Below are positions 45,404 through 55,745 of a stretch of 64,000 bases of DNA, in pieces. The notes under the pieces are model-generated. The model worked only from the letters and a program-made list of their open reading frames with translations, was not told where the DNA came from and did no database searches. Numbering within the stretch: position 1 is the first letter of the stretch; every line of letters begins with the position of its first letter. The stretch spans positions 1-64,000 of the forward strand of contig CAUGGC010000001.1 of assembly GCA_959599095.1 (NCBI GenBank), given 5' to 3'. This DNA comes from an uncultured Collinsella sp. (GTDB lineage: Bacteria > Actinomycetota > Coriobacteriia > Coriobacteriales > Coriobacteriaceae). Made by a program: the position numbers and the translations under genes.

Positions 45404-46962
45404 TTACTCCACCTCGCTCTGAGCGGTCTCGGTACCGAACACAGCGCGGTACATCGGCGTCGCGTGAAGTTCCTCGGTGCTCTGCTCGAGCACGATGCCG
45501 GTCGCGGTCTCCACACCGTGCACAAGGGGCAGCGGGGTGGCGATGCCAAACCACAAGATCATGACAGCCAGGATGATTTCGGGGATAAGCATGAGCGCCG
45601 GGGCCTCATGCTTGCCCATGCCCTGGGGCGCATGGCCGAATACCGACTTGAGTGCGATACGGGTGAGCGCGGAGATGGCCACGGTAAGACCGAGGGCGAC
45701 CACGACGACCAGCCACATGGGACCGGCGGAACACCGGCGACAAAAGTCAGGAACTCGGAGATAAACATGCCAAAGGGCGGGAAGGCACCAAGACCGAGCA
45801 GCGCCAGGACGGCGAGCGCGGCGGTTGCGGGGGCAACCTCGACGACGCCCTGGATCTTGGCCAGGCTACGCGTGCCAAAAGCGTGCTGGATGTTGCCGGA
45901 CACGCAGAAGGCAAGCGTCTTGGTAAAGCCGTGGAACACGCAGTGCAGCAGGGCCGCGGCGATACCCAGCGGGCCACCGATACCCAGGCACAGGGCGATA
46001 ACGCCCACGTTCTCCACAGACGAGTACGCAAAGCGGCGCTTGAGGTCGTCCTGGCGAAACATCGAAAGCGCCGCCACCAAAATGGACAGCGTGCCGACGA
46101 TCAGCAGCAGAAGTTGCGGATACTCGGCACCCACGGCCTGGATGGTAAAGCCGTAGAAGCGCATGATCACAAGCATGGCACACTTAAGCAGGACACCCGA
46201 GAGCAGGGCCGAGACAGGGCTCGGAGCCTGAGAGTGGGCATCGGGCAGCCAAGTGTGCATGGGGAACAGGCCAGCCTTGGTGCCAAAGCCGATCACGATA
46301 AACGCAAAGGCGAGGCGCATGAGCGTCGGGTCGAACTGGTCGGCATACGGCAGCACGCACGACAGGAATGCGGCCTCGTGGGCGTTGGGAATCACGTCGG
46401 CGGCGTTGGCGTAGATCAGCAGCGTACCGAACAGGCCAAAGGCCACGCCGGCGGTACAGACCATCGCATACTTCCAAGAAGCCTCGAGGGCCGTCTTGTT
46501 CTTGTAGATACCCACGAGGAACACGGTGGAAAGCGTGGTTGCCTCCACGGCGGCCCACGTGAGGATCATGTTGTTGGACAGGCACGCGAGCAGCATGGTG
46601 AACACAAACAGGCTAAACAGCGCAAAATACTGCTTGGCGCGCTCGGCGGGCATGGAGCCCTCCTCGATATCGGCCTTTACATAGGGCAGCGAGAACAGCC
46701 CCGTAAGAAAACCGATAAAGCCGATGAGCAGCACAAAGATGGCGCCCAGCGAATCGAGGTGGAACCACAGGCCAAGAGCGCTCGCGGTTTCGCCGCTCGT
46801 AAGGACGTCACCGGCCGTCATAATCGACAGCACCAGGACGGCTGCGACGGAGACCAGGTTGAGACCGGCAAACACGTTATAGGACGTGTTCTTAGGCAAA
46901 AACGCCATGACCAGCGAGAACACCAAAGGAGTCGCGAGCAGGGCGAAAATCAACGTTTCCAT
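45404..46962 (-). pseudogene. hyfF: Hydrogenlyase membrane subunit HyfF (NuoL/M-like), single-base frameshift
   Basis: Two overlapping frames form one gene. From 46962 the NuoM/L-like antiporter protein reads correctly through FGMFISEFLTFVAG, about codon 410. It then drops into nonsense (VPPVPCGWSSW). A second frame supplies the natural continuation SAGPMWLVVVVALGLT and the C-terminal membrane helices down to 45404. One base is missing near 45730-45731; restoring one T in GGTGTTCCGCC gives G-V-S-A-G-P-M. The joined product would be about 518 residues, against 526 for E. coli HyfF. All neighbours are intact, so this is either a recent mutation or a sequencing error. Confidence 0.88.
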
Positions 46963-46965
46963 GGA

Positions 46966-47619
46966 CTACCCCCTCAGCTCGGACAGGTCGCGCGCATCGA
47001 GCGAGTGGGAGTCGTCCCAAATGCGACGCACGACGATGGACATGATGATGACGGCAAAGATGGCGTCGGTGGCGATACCGATCTCGATGATCTCGGGAGC
47101 GGTGGGGGCCAAAAGCGCGAGCGTCACGTGGCTGCCGTTTTCCATAAGGCAGTATCCAAAGATCTGCTTCATGATGTTGCGCTGCGAGATGATGCAGGTG
47201 AGGCCCACAAAGAAGTGAGCGAAGCTAATGGCGAGCGCAGGAGTTGCGACCTCGGCCGTGGGCAGGCTGATCTGCGTCACGACGGCAAAGCAGATCGCGA
47301 CCTCGACGGCGATGATGCAGATGGCCCACGCGGGCTTAAGGCCGGCCTTGAGCGATGCGTCGCTCGGCTCGCCCATCTTCTTATATGCGCGGTTAAGGAT
47401 ATAAGGGACCAGGACGACCTTAGTGATAAAGGCAGATCCAGCCCACATAAGCAGCTCCTGCGCACCGGTGGTGACACCGAGCGTGGCGAGCAGTCCCACG
47501 AGCACCAGCGACTGCACCGCATACCAGCTGATGGCGTGCTTGATGTTCTTGGAGACGACCACCATGGTGGACGTGACGATCAGAAGGCCGCCAAGGATGT
47601 TGACGATCGAATAACCCAT
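46966..47619 (-). CDS. hyfE: Hydrogenlyase membrane subunit HyfE
   Basis: 217 residues, matching E. coli HyfE (216). About seven membrane segments, with NuoK-like features (NILGGLLIVTSTMVVV, FAHFFVGLTCIISQRN, LAPTAPEIIEIGIATDAIF). It belongs to the ion-translocating membrane arm and its presence favours an Hyf-type (FHL-2) complex over Hyc. Three bases separate it from hyfF. Confidence 0.93.
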   Translation of the reverse strand: MGYSIVNILGGLLIVTSTMVVVSKNIKHAISWYAVQSLVLVGLLATLGVTTGAQELLMWAGSAFITKVVLVPYILNRAYKKMGEPSDASLKAGLKPAWAICIIAVEVAICFAVVTQISLPTAEVATPALAISFAHFFVGLTCIISQRNIMKQIFGYCLMENGSHVTLALLAPTAPEIIEIGIATDAIFAVIIMSIVVRRIWDDSHSLDARDLSELRG

Positions 47620-47632
47620 GTCGTTCTACCTC

Positions 47633-49090
47633 CTAACCGATCCAGCTGGCCGAAAGCGGGCCGCTAACGATAACCATGATGATGAGCACGATGAACACGA
47701 ACGCCATCGCGCGGGGAAGCGGGGCTCCCGCAGCAACCTCGTCGCTCGGCTCGCCGGGCAGGCAATAGCCCATCCACTTGAGGAACCAGGCGAAGGTGGC
47801 GACGGTCTCGGCGACCATGATGCACACGAGCACCAGGATCGCGACGTTGCCGGCACCCACAGAAAAGCCGCCGGCGATAATCTGGAACTTCGAGAAGAAC
47901 GTGTTCATGGGCGGCACGCCGGCAATGGCGAGCGCCGCGACACCAAAGCCCACGCCCGAGATCGGGTACTTCTTTACGATGCCGCGAAGCTTGGGCAGCA
48001 TACGCGTGCCGAGGGTAAAGGAGAACGAACCGGCGATCAGGAAGAACAGCGTCTTGGCGAAGGCGTGGTTAAAGATGTGGCACACGGCGCCATCAAAGGC
48101 CAGCTGGCTGCCAAAGACCGAAAGGCCCAGACCAAAGAACACATAGGAGAGCTGGGCGATCGTGGAGAAGGCCAGCAGGCGCTTCATGTCCTTTTGCGGC
48201 AGGTACATAAGGAAACCAAAGAGCATGGTGACCATGGCGTCGATAATGGCGACCCAACCCACGATCTCGGGAATCTCACCGGCAGAGACGAGTGCACGCG
48301 CGAACACGCACACGCCGACCTTGACCATCGAGGCACCATGCAGGTAGGCCGAAACAGGCGTCGGCGCCTCCATGGCCGAAGGCAGCCACATGTACATGGG
48401 AACCTGTGCGGACTTGGCCCAGGCCGCAAACAGCACGAGCAAAAGGACGATAGCCTTGAGCTTGGCGTCGAGACCGGCAATCGCGGTAATGGCGAAGGTA
48501 CCGGTGTGGGCAAACACGATGGCGGCGCCCAGATACAGGCCGAGCGCACCGATATGCGTGATGATCAGGGCCTTCATGCCGGCCTTCTTGGCCGTAGGCG
48601 ACATGTAGTAGCTAATGAGGCCCCAAGAGCACGCACCCGTGATCTCAAAGAACACGAGCTGGCCCAAAAGGGTCGAGCTGTACACAAGGCCGGCCATGGC
48701 GCCGATGAAGGTCGCGAGGTACGCGTAGAAGCGACGACGCGGTGCGTCGGGATGCTCACGGTTATTCTCGCTCATATAGGGAATCGAATAGATCACGACA
48801 AGCAGGCCGATACCCACAAAGGCAGGCGCGAGCAGCGTGCTCATGCGATCGAAGGTGAATCCCATGACGAGGGTCTGCCCAAACGAGATCAGGGGGACCT
48901 GCGTGTCGGGCATGCCGGCGCCAGCGAAATTCGCGGCGAGGGCGATGGTGCAGACCGTCGAGACGGCGGCACCCAAAACGCTGAACCACTTGGCGTACGG
49001 ACGGGGGAACAGGGCGACGAGCACCGAGGCCACCATCGGGGCCGCGATAGCGACCAAGCCGAGAAGGGACAGACTGACTGCAAATGACAT
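47633..49090 (-). CDS. hyfD: Hydrogenlyase membrane subunit HyfD (NuoL/M/N-like antiporter type)
   Basis: 485 residues (E. coli HyfD 479) with about 14 membrane segments. The proton-antiporter family signature includes EITGACSWGLISYYMSPTAK, WLPSAMEAPTPVSAYLHGAS and a lysine-bearing FAKTLFFLIAGSF. HyfD is absent from Hyc (FHL-1) and present in Hyf (FHL-2), so this operon likely encodes an enzyme with extra ion-pumping capacity. Confidence 0.93.
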   Translation of the reverse strand: MSFAVSLSLLGLVAIAAPMVASVLVALFPRPYAKWFSVLGAAVSTVCTIALAANFAGAGMPDTQVPLISFGQTLVMGFTFDRMSTLLAPAFVGIGLLVVIYSIPYMSENNREHPDAPRRRFYAYLATFIGAMAGLVYSSTLLGQLVFFEITGACSWGLISYYMSPTAKKAGMKALIITHIGALGLYLGAAIVFAHTGTFAITAIAGLDAKLKAIVLLLVLFAAWAKSAQVPMYMWLPSAMEAPTPVSAYLHGASMVKVGVCVFARALVSAGEIPEIVGWVAIIDAMVTMLFGFLMYLPQKDMKRLLAFSTIAQLSYVFFGLGLSVFGSQLAFDGAVCHIFNHAFAKTLFFLIAGSFSFTLGTRMLPKLRGIVKKYPISGVGFGVAALAIAGVPPMNTFFSKFQIIAGGFSVGAGNVAILVLVCIMVAETVATFAWFLKWMGYCLPGEPSDEVAAGAPLPRAMAFVFIVLIIMVIVSGPLSASWIG

Positions 49091-49105
49091 TGTTTCTCCC
49101 TTCTC

Positions 49106-50032
49106 CTACACGCCGACGACCACGAAGACAAACGCCAGAACGGCGATGCCCACGACGGCCCAGGTCTGATTGCCGAGCACCTTAAAACGCGAGCGCGAGC
49201 AGGAGTTCTCGATCACGCCGCATACGACAAAGTCGATCAGGCACTTCACCAGGAAGATGACTGCGCCAAGAACGGCGGCGGCGCCCACGGTCGTGGGCTC
49301 GCCCCAGGGGACGAAGATCGCGCAGAACCAGGCGACGACCAGGACCTGTTTCATGGACATGGCAAGCTTGGCCATGGCGAGCGACGGGCCCGAAAGCTCG
49401 GCGAGCGGACCTTCCTGAAGCTCCTGCTCGGCCTCGGCCTGGTCAAAGGGCAGCTTGCCGAGTTCCATGTAGCAGGCAATCGCAAAGGCGATGCCGGCGA
49501 GGATCACGGCGACCGGCGCGTCGATGGCGCCCGTCATGATGTGCTGACCCATGGTGGCGATGTCGGTGGAGCCGCACACCAGGGCGGCGGCAAACAGCGC
49601 CAACAGCATGGACGGCTCGATGAGCACGCTCATGAGCAGCTCGCGGACGCCGCCGATACCGGCGTAGGCGTTGGACGAATCCACACCGCAGAGGGCGAAG
49701 AAGAAGCGGGCGAGCGCCAGGCTGTACATGATGGTGATGGCGTCACCAAAGACCGGGATGGGGCTTTGCGCCGTAAAGAGCGGCAGACCCATCGCGAGCA
49801 TAAAGGCGACGGCGAAGAACAGCGGCGGCATGATGCGCAGTGCAAAGCTCGCATCCTCGCTCTGGGACTCGGGACGCGCAAAGAGCTTTGCCAGGTCGCG
49901 GTAGTCCTGCATGATGCTGGGGCCGCGACGGTTGTGCATCTTGGCACGGATCACGCGGCCGAGACCGGAGAAGAACGGCGCGACGGCCATGACGACCACG
50001 CCCTGCAGAACGGCAAGTACGATGTTGTTCAT
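49106..50032 (-). CDS. hyfC: Hydrogenlyase membrane subunit HyfC (NuoH-like)
   Basis: 308 residues (E. coli HyfC 315) with about eight membrane segments. The NuoH-type conserved loops are visible: KMHNRRGPSIMQDYRDLAKL, and AEAEQELQEGPLAELSGPSL, with the acidic residues implicated in coupling. It anchors the peripheral hydrogenase arm to the membrane. Confidence 0.95.
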   Translation of the reverse strand: MNNIVLAVLQGVVVMAVAPFFSGLGRVIRAKMHNRRGPSIMQDYRDLAKLFARPESQSEDASFALRIMPPLFFAVAFMLAMGLPLFTAQSPIPVFGDAITIMYSLALARFFFALCGVDSSNAYAGIGGVRELLMSVLIEPSMLLALFAAALVCGSTDIATMGQHIMTGAIDAPVAVILAGIAFAIACYMELGKLPFDQAEAEQELQEGPLAELSGPSLAMAKLAMSMKQVLVVAWFCAIFVPWGEPTTVGAAAVLGAVIFLVKCLIDFVVCGVIENSCSRSRFKVLGNQTWAVVGIAVLAFVFVVVGV

Positions 50033-50044
50033 GCTCTCCCCTCC

Positions 50045-52063
50045 TTAACCCATTTGCACGGCGAGCACGAGGAACACCACGAGTGCCGCGACGATGTAGC
50101 AGATATAGATGCTGTAGTTGCCGCCCTCGAGCTTAGTCGCGAGGTCGGCGAGCTTCTCGACACCCTTATGCGGGGCATCGACGAGAACCTTGTCGGGTAC
50201 GGGCTCCACAGCCTCGGCCACACCGGTGAGCTTCTGGAAGAAGTGAGCGATGGACCAGCAGACGGCCGTGCAGCGGTCGCGCAGCGTGTAGAGCGGCTGC
50301 ATAAACCAGGACACCTCGGAGGCGAAGGTCGTGGCCACGACGGGCATATGCTCGTTGGGAGCATAGCCGCATGCCCACGGCTGGGACTTCTGCACCTTGC
50401 CGACGGTCTTAAGCTTGCGATAACCGCAGGCAAGGCCGACAAGTACCACGAGCGCAATAGCGATCGCGGGCGTGGAGGTGGCAGCGCCGGAGTATTGGTT
50501 CATGAGCTCCATGCCCTCGGCGGCAAACACGCCACCGTACGGATGCAGCACGGACGCGGCGACATCGACCAGCACGGGCGCGATCACGGGAGCGCCAATG
50601 CCCAGCACGACGCAGATGGCCGCGAGCAGGCCCTGCGCAAACACCATGGGGGCGGGAACCTCCTTGGCATTGGCCGCGGCCTCGGAGCGGGGCGCGGAGG
50701 CAAAGGAGACGCCATAGGCCTTGACGAAGCATGTGACAGCCAGAGCGCCGGTAATGGCAAGCGCGACGGCAGCGAACACGGCCACGATCATGACGGCCTT
50801 GTCGCCCTGCATGGCGGCGTTAAAGAGCGACTGGTAGGTAAACCACTCGGACACAAAGCCGTTGAAGGGCGGGATGGCCGAGATGGCAAGCGCGCCAATA
50901 AGGAAGCAGATGGCCGTTGCCGGCATACGACGGAACAGGCCGCCCATCTTCTCCATATTGCGCGTACCCGTGGAGTACAGCAGCGCACCGGCGCCCAAGA
51001 ACAGCTCGCCCTTAAACATCGCGTGGTTAAACGTGTGGTAGAGGGCGGCCATCAGAGCCAGGACGGCGATGCCGACCGAGTTGAGCCCCATGGCGGCCAT
51101 GGAGGCGCCGACGCCGAGCAGAATGATGCCGATGTTCTCGACGGAGTGATAGGCCAGCAGGCGCTTGATGTCATGCTCCTGCAGGGCGAAGGCCACGCCG
51201 AGGACCGACGAGATCGCACCGAAGACCATGACCATAAGGCCCCACCAGACCTGAACGCCCGAGGCGGAGAGCAGGTCGAGGCCCACCTTGAGGATGCCGA
51301 AGATACCGATCTTGATCATGCCGCCGGACATGAGGGCCGACACGTTGGACGGCGCCTCGGGATGTGCCTTGGGCAGCCAGCCGTGCAGCGGGATAATACC
51401 GGCCTTGGCGCCAAAGCCAAAGAAGGCGAGCACGAAGCACACGGATGCGACCGCGGGGCTAAACTGCGTAGCGCGGAAATCCGCAAAGGCAAACGAGCCA
51501 CCGGCGAAGTTGGTCATGGTGAGGAAGCTCGCCATGATGAGCACAAAGCCCACGTGCGCGATCACAAAGTAGAGCCAACCGCCATGGATGGAGTTCTCGT
51601 TCTCCTCGATCACGACCAGGAAGTACGAGGTCAGCGACATGAGCTCAAAGGCGACCAGGAACCAAAACACGTTGTCGGCGGTGATGACGAGCATCATGGA
51701 CGCCACAAAGGTGTTAAAGAAGAAGCCGGCGCGGCCCTTTTTGCCCGGGTACTCATCAAAGTAGTTGAGACCGTAGATCGAGCCGGCAAACGCGAGCACC
51801 GAGATGAGCGCCACGAAAAGGCCGGACAGCTGGTTGAGCAGCAGCTGGAAATGGGCAAACGGGAAGAACACGATGGTGTCGACCGACGTGACATCGCCCA
51901 GCACGGCCTGGATACCGGCCACAAACGAAAGCACCGCGGCGACGGCGCCGATTAGGCAGCCGGCGGTCTTGGCGGCGTTATCGGCCTTGATCAGCAGAAC
52001 CGAGGCGAGCGCACCGATGCACGAGACGGCAAGCGATGCGATAAACAGCGTCATGCTATCCAT
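50045..52063 (-). CDS. hyfB: Hydrogenlyase membrane subunit HyfB (NuoL-like)
   Basis: 672 residues, identical in length to E. coli HyfB. About 16 hydrophobic segments; antiporter-family signature in AFELMSLTSYFLVV, LPKAHPEAPSNVSALMSGG and FNHAMFKGELFLGAGALLY. Its start overlaps the hyfA stop by eight bases. It forms part of the membrane arm that may translocate protons or sodium. Confidence 0.95.
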   Translation of the reverse strand: MDSMTLFIASLAVSCIGALASVLLIKADNAAKTAGCLIGAVAAVLSFVAGIQAVLGDVTSVDTIVFFPFAHFQLLLNQLSGLFVALISVLAFAGSIYGLNYFDEYPGKKGRAGFFFNTFVASMMLVITADNVFWFLVAFELMSLTSYFLVVIEENENSIHGGWLYFVIAHVGFVLIMASFLTMTNFAGGSFAFADFRATQFSPAVASVCFVLAFFGFGAKAGIIPLHGWLPKAHPEAPSNVSALMSGGMIKIGIFGILKVGLDLLSASGVQVWWGLMVMVFGAISSVLGVAFALQEHDIKRLLAYHSVENIGIILLGVGASMAAMGLNSVGIAVLALMAALYHTFNHAMFKGELFLGAGALLYSTGTRNMEKMGGLFRRMPATAICFLIGALAISAIPPFNGFVSEWFTYQSLFNAAMQGDKAVMIVAVFAAVALAITGALAVTCFVKAYGVSFASAPRSEAAANAKEVPAPMVFAQGLLAAICVVLGIGAPVIAPVLVDVAASVLHPYGGVFAAEGMELMNQYSGAATSTPAIAIALVVLVGLACGYRKLKTVGKVQKSQPWACGYAPNEHMPVVATTFASEVSWFMQPLYTLRDRCTAVCWSIAHFFQKLTGVAEAVEPVPDKVLVDAPHKGVEKLADLATKLEGGNYSIYICYIVAALVVFLVLAVQMG

Positions 52064-52673
52064 TGTTTACGCTCCCTTCTGCTTTCTCGGACAGGCCCTG
52101 GGCCACAGCGGTAACGTCGACGACCGGACCGTTTTCGATCGAGCGCAGGCGCTTGGCCTCGTCGAGCTCGCGATCGGCCGCGCCACCCATGACGGTCAGC
52201 GCCTTGGTAGGGCACGCCGCCACACAATGCGGGCCGTCCGGATCGAATGCGCACAGGTCGCACTTGACAGCGCAGGTGTACTGACCAGGAGCCCACGTAA
52301 GCAGGCTGCTCAGGGACTTAGGATACGAAGGCGTCGGGTCGCACATGCCTGCGACACCGGCGATAGACGTGCCATCGGGATGGATAGCTCCGAAGGGGCA
52401 CGCGATGGCGCACAGCCTGCACCCGATGCACTCCTGCTCCTTGACGTGGATGCGATCGCCATCGCGCTCGATGGCATTCACCGGGCAAACCTCGGCGCAG
52501 GGGGCACCCTCGCAATGGTGGCAGGCAAGGGCGGCCGAAATACCGCCGGTCTTCACGAGCGCCAAGCGCGGCGTATCCTGAAGACCCTGCATCCGGTGGG
52601 CGTCGGCACAGGCGGACTGGCATGTTCCGCAGCCGATGCACCTCTCCGGGTTGATGTCGATGAAGCGGTTCAT
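52056..52673 (-). CDS. hyfA: Hydrogenlyase iron-sulfur electron-transfer subunit (HyfA/HycB type)
   Basis: 205 residues. Four 4Fe-4S motifs in the HycB/HyfA order: CIGCGTCQSACADAH, CHHCEGAPCAEVCP, CIGCRLCAIACPFGA and CDLCAFDPDGPHCVAACP. It takes electrons from FdhF and hands them to HyfH. The chosen ATG has GGAAG five bases upstream; a GTG two codons earlier is the alternative. A GC-rich hairpin separates it from fdhF. Confidence 0.93.
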   Translation of the reverse strand: MNRFIDINPERCIGCGTCQSACADAHRMQGLQDTPRLALVKTGGISAALACHHCEGAPCAEVCPVNAIERDGDRIHVKEQECIGCRLCAIACPFGAIHPDGTSIAGVAGMCDPTPSYPKSLSSLLTWAPGQYTCAVKCDLCAFDPDGPHCVAACPTKALTVMGGAADRELDEAKRLRSIENGPVVDVTAVAQGLSEKAEGSVNNG

Positions 52674-52686
52674 CCCCACTTCCTTT

Positions 52687-52730
52687 CAAAATAACGGGCC
52701 GGGCTCCCGAACGTACGGGACGCCCGGCCC
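52687..52730 (-). terminator. Intra-operon hairpin between fdhF and hyfA
   Basis: A long imperfect stem built on GGGCCGGGC/GCCCGGCCC with an inner TCCCG/CGGGA, followed on the minus strand by GTTATTTTG. It lies 20 bases past the fdhF stop and just before the hyfA ribosome site. It may partly terminate transcription or stabilise the upstream mRNA, giving more FdhF than Hyf. Confidence 0.65.
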
Positions 52731-52751
52731 AAATAGCCAACGAGAACGGGA

Positions 52752-54974
52752 CTACACGATTTGGTTCACGTGCGTCTCGTCGTCGAACTTGGCGGCGCCG
52801 GGCTCAACGTCTTGGGGAGCGGCGGCGTCCACCAGAGCCTGCTTGAGCTCGGTGTACTGACGCTCGACTTCGCCCTCTGCCCAAACCTGGTCGGCAATGG
52901 CGTCGACCTGGCAGGCGGAGAACTTGTCCTCGGGCGTATGCGAGACCGGGTCGACCTTGTGAATGGTCAGCTCGTTGCACTTGCCGATCCACCACTGGTA
53001 GGTCATGTAGACCGTGCCCTTGTTGATGCGATCGCTCACGTCGGCACGGCTGTATACCTGGCCGCGGCGGCTGTGAATCGAGACGATGTCGCCATTCTTG
53101 ATGCCGCGCGCCTGGGCGTCCGCGGGATTCATGCGGACAAAGCCGGGCTCGTCGGCAAGCAGCGCCAGCGTCTTGCAGTTGCCGGTCATCGAGCGGCAGC
53201 TGTAGTGGCCGACCTCGCGGACGGTGCACAGGATGAGCGGGTACTCATCGTCGGGAAGCTCGGAGGGCGCCTCCCAGTCGTGCGCCATCAGGTTGGCGCG
53301 GCCGTCCTTGGTGGTGAACTTGCCACCAGCGAACATGTCGGGCGTACCGTGGTCGTTCACATCGGTGCTCTTGACGGGCCACTGGGCGTAGCCGCCCTCG
53401 GGAGCCATCTTCTCGTAGGTCGCGCCCACAAAGTTGGGGCACAGGCTAATGCACTCGTTCCAGATCTGCTCGGTGTTGTCGTAGTGCATGGGATAGCCCA
53501 TGCGCGTAGACAGGTCCGCGAAGATCTCCCAGTCGTGGCGGCACTCGCCCTTGGGCGGAACGGCCGCGTCAAAGTGCTGGAAGCTACGGTCGGATGCAGT
53601 AAAGACACCCTCGTGCTCGCCCCAAGAGGTAGCGGGCAGGATGACGTCGGCGAGTATGGTCGTCTGCGTCATAAAGATGTCCTGGCAAATGAACAGGTCC
53701 AGCTCGGAGAGCGTCTTGCGCATACCGGCCGAATCGGGCTCGGTCTGCACCGGGTCCTCGCCGTAGTTGTAGAAGCAGTGCACCTTGCCCTCGTCGACCA
53801 GATGGCCCAGGTCGGTGAGCTTGTAGCCCTCCTCGAGCGGGAGCTTTTCCTCGGGCACGCCCCAAGCCTTGGCAAACTTGGCACGCACTGCCGGGTCGGT
53901 GACCTTCTGGTAGCCAGGGTACAGGTTGGGCAGCATACCCATATCGCAGGAGCCCTGGACGTTATTCTGGCCACGCACGGGCGCGAGGCCGGAATTGGGT
54001 TTGCCGATCTGGCCGGCAACGCAGGCGATGGAGGCGATGGTGTGCACCGTCTTCAGGTTCTGCTTCTGCTGGCATACGCCCATGCCCCAGCCAATGATGG
54101 CAGAGGGCTTCGCCGTGGCGTACATCTCGGCAGCTTGGTGGATCAACGCGGGCTCGACACCCGTGATGTCCTGTACGGATTCGGGAGTGTAGTTCTTGAT
54201 GGTCTCCCACCACTCGTCAAAGCCGTTCGTGTGCTCGGCGACGAATTCCTTGTCGTAGAGGCCATCGTTGACCAAGCAGTTGGCAAAGGCGTTGAGGAAC
54301 GCAACGTTGCAACCGTTCTTGATCGGAAGGTAGAGATCGGCGATACGCGCGGTTTCGATATGGCGCGGGTCGGCGACGATGATCTTGCAACCCTTTTCTT
54401 TGGCTCGCACGATACGCCTTGCGACGATGGGGTGCGAATCGGCAGGGTTATAGCCGAAGAGGAAAATGCAGCCCGCATCCTCCATACCGGGGATGGAGCA
54501 TGACATGCAACCTGAACCAACCGTGTCCATCAGACCGAGGACAGTAGGGCCGTGTCAAGTACGGGCGCAGTTGTCTACGCTGTGGGTGCCGATGCACGCA
54601 CGCGTAAACTTCTGCATGACGTAGTTCGCCTCATTGCCGCCGCCTCGCGAAGAGCCGGTGGTCATGACAGCGTTAGGACCATATTCGTCAATTATGGCCT
54701 GCATCTTAGATGCGGTGAAATCCAGCGCCTCGTCCCAGCTTACGCGCTCAAGATCCGCGCCCTTAGTGCGGCGGATCATCGGGTGCAGTACGCGAGGAGT
54801 CAAGATCTTGGTGTCGTTGATGAAGTCGTAGCCGCTCATGCCCTTAAGGCACAGCTCGCTCTGGTTGGTGATGCCGTTGAGCGGTTCGGTACCCACGACC
54901 TGGCCGTTTTGGACCAAGAGGTTAAACTGGCAACCGGCGCCGCAATACGGGCAGATCACTTTATGCTTCTCCAT
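52752..54974 (-). CDS. fdhF: Formate dehydrogenase H, selenocysteine-containing
   Basis: 740 residues when UGA at 54555-54557 is read as selenocysteine. It oxidises formate to CO2 in the cytoplasm on a bis-MGD molybdenum site. The 4Fe-4S ligands are Cys8, 11, 15 and 42 (ICPYCGAGC and SELCLKG), and Lys44 follows. Selenocysteine falls at residue 140 with His141 next (VDNCART-U-HGPTVLG), the same numbering as in E. coli FdhF. The start ATG has a GGAGG site; the in-frame extension to 55025 lacks one. Conventional gene callers split it into two frames (52752-54530 and 54555 onward). It is second in the operon, after a ferredoxin-like gene. Confidence 0.97.
54519..54557 (-). promoter_or_regulatory. 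UGA selenocysteine codon and bacterial SECIS hairpin of fdhF
   Basis: The UGA is followed 11 bases later by a stem UGUCC/GGACA closing a ten-base loop UCGGUCUGAU. The loop contains GGUCUG at the same distance from UGA (about base 22) as in the E. coli fdhF SECIS, whose apical G-U is bound by SelB. This supports UGA recoding rather than termination. Confidence 0.88.
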
Positions 54975-55048
54975 GACACCCTCCTTCCTTTCTCTGCTAC
55001 CGAATACTCGGTACTTATTTGACAATCATTGGGCCTGTCGCCCGACGC

Positions 55049-55567
55049 TTACGCCTCGTTTTCGATGGTGGCGCGGGCACGCTCGGCAGTCAGTTCTGCC
55101 AGACGCTCCTCGTCCACCAGGGTGAGGCCCTTGGTCGGACACGCCTCGGCACACGCCGGACCGCCGGGACGGTCCACGCACAGGTCGCACTTGAGCACGA
55201 AGCTCTTAGTCTGCGAACCCACGCGCACGTCGCCCATCAAGACGGGGACCTGCGTGGTCGCCACGCTCACGGCGCCAAAGGGGCAGGCCATGACGCAGCT
55301 CTTGCAGCCGATGCAGTTGTCCTCGTTAACACCGATGCGATGGTTCTTTGGATCAAAGAACAAGGCGCCCGTGGGGCAGGCCTTGGCGCACGGGGCATCC
55401 TCGCAGTGATGGCAAGCCACCGGTGCGGAGATCTCGTACGTACGCGTCACGCGCAAGCGCGGCGCGGCGATGTTGCCGGGAATATCGTGTGCCTCGATGC
55501 ACGCCGCCATACAGGTTTGGCACCCAATGCAGCGTGAGGAATCGGCTACGACTCGTTTATTGCCCAT
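55049..55567 (-). CDS. 4Fe-4S ferredoxin-type electron-transfer protein (HydN/HycB-like)
   Basis: 172 residues from an ATG with an AGGAGGGAG site; the upstream in-frame extension to 55675 lacks support. Four 4Fe-4S motifs are present: CIGCQTCMAACIEAH, CHHCEDAPCAKACP, CIGCKSCVMACPFGA and CDLCVDRPGGPACAEACP. It precedes fdhF, the position and type of HydN in enteric bacteria. It probably transfers electrons from FdhF or helps its maturation. It is similar to HyfA in the same operon, so the two may be alternative partners of FdhF. It is the first gene of the operon. Confidence 0.9.
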   Translation of the reverse strand: MGNKRVVADSSRCIGCQTCMAACIEAHDIPGNIAAPRLRVTRTYEISAPVACHHCEDAPCAKACPTGALFFDPKNHRIGVNEDNCIGCKSCVMACPFGAVSVATTQVPVLMGDVRVGSQTKSFVLKCDLCVDRPGGPACAEACPTKGLTLVDEERLAELTAERARATIENEA

Positions 55568-55745
55568 GTTGTTCACTCCCTCCTGAATCCCATGCCAGAG
55601 AGACCCTGTCGACGTTGCCCCGGACCGCCCGTGGCCCGGCATCGGCGTATCGAGTGCATGCGGCGAAACAGGCACTTCGATAGAATTCCTCCAACGATAT
55701 ACAGGTTAAATATACGCAGTTGCAGGTGGCAAACTTGAGCATAGG

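Noticed and set aside
45720..45740. Programmed frameshift in hyfF
   Set aside because: No slippery heptamer or obvious stimulatory structure; a single missing base in a short T run is simpler.
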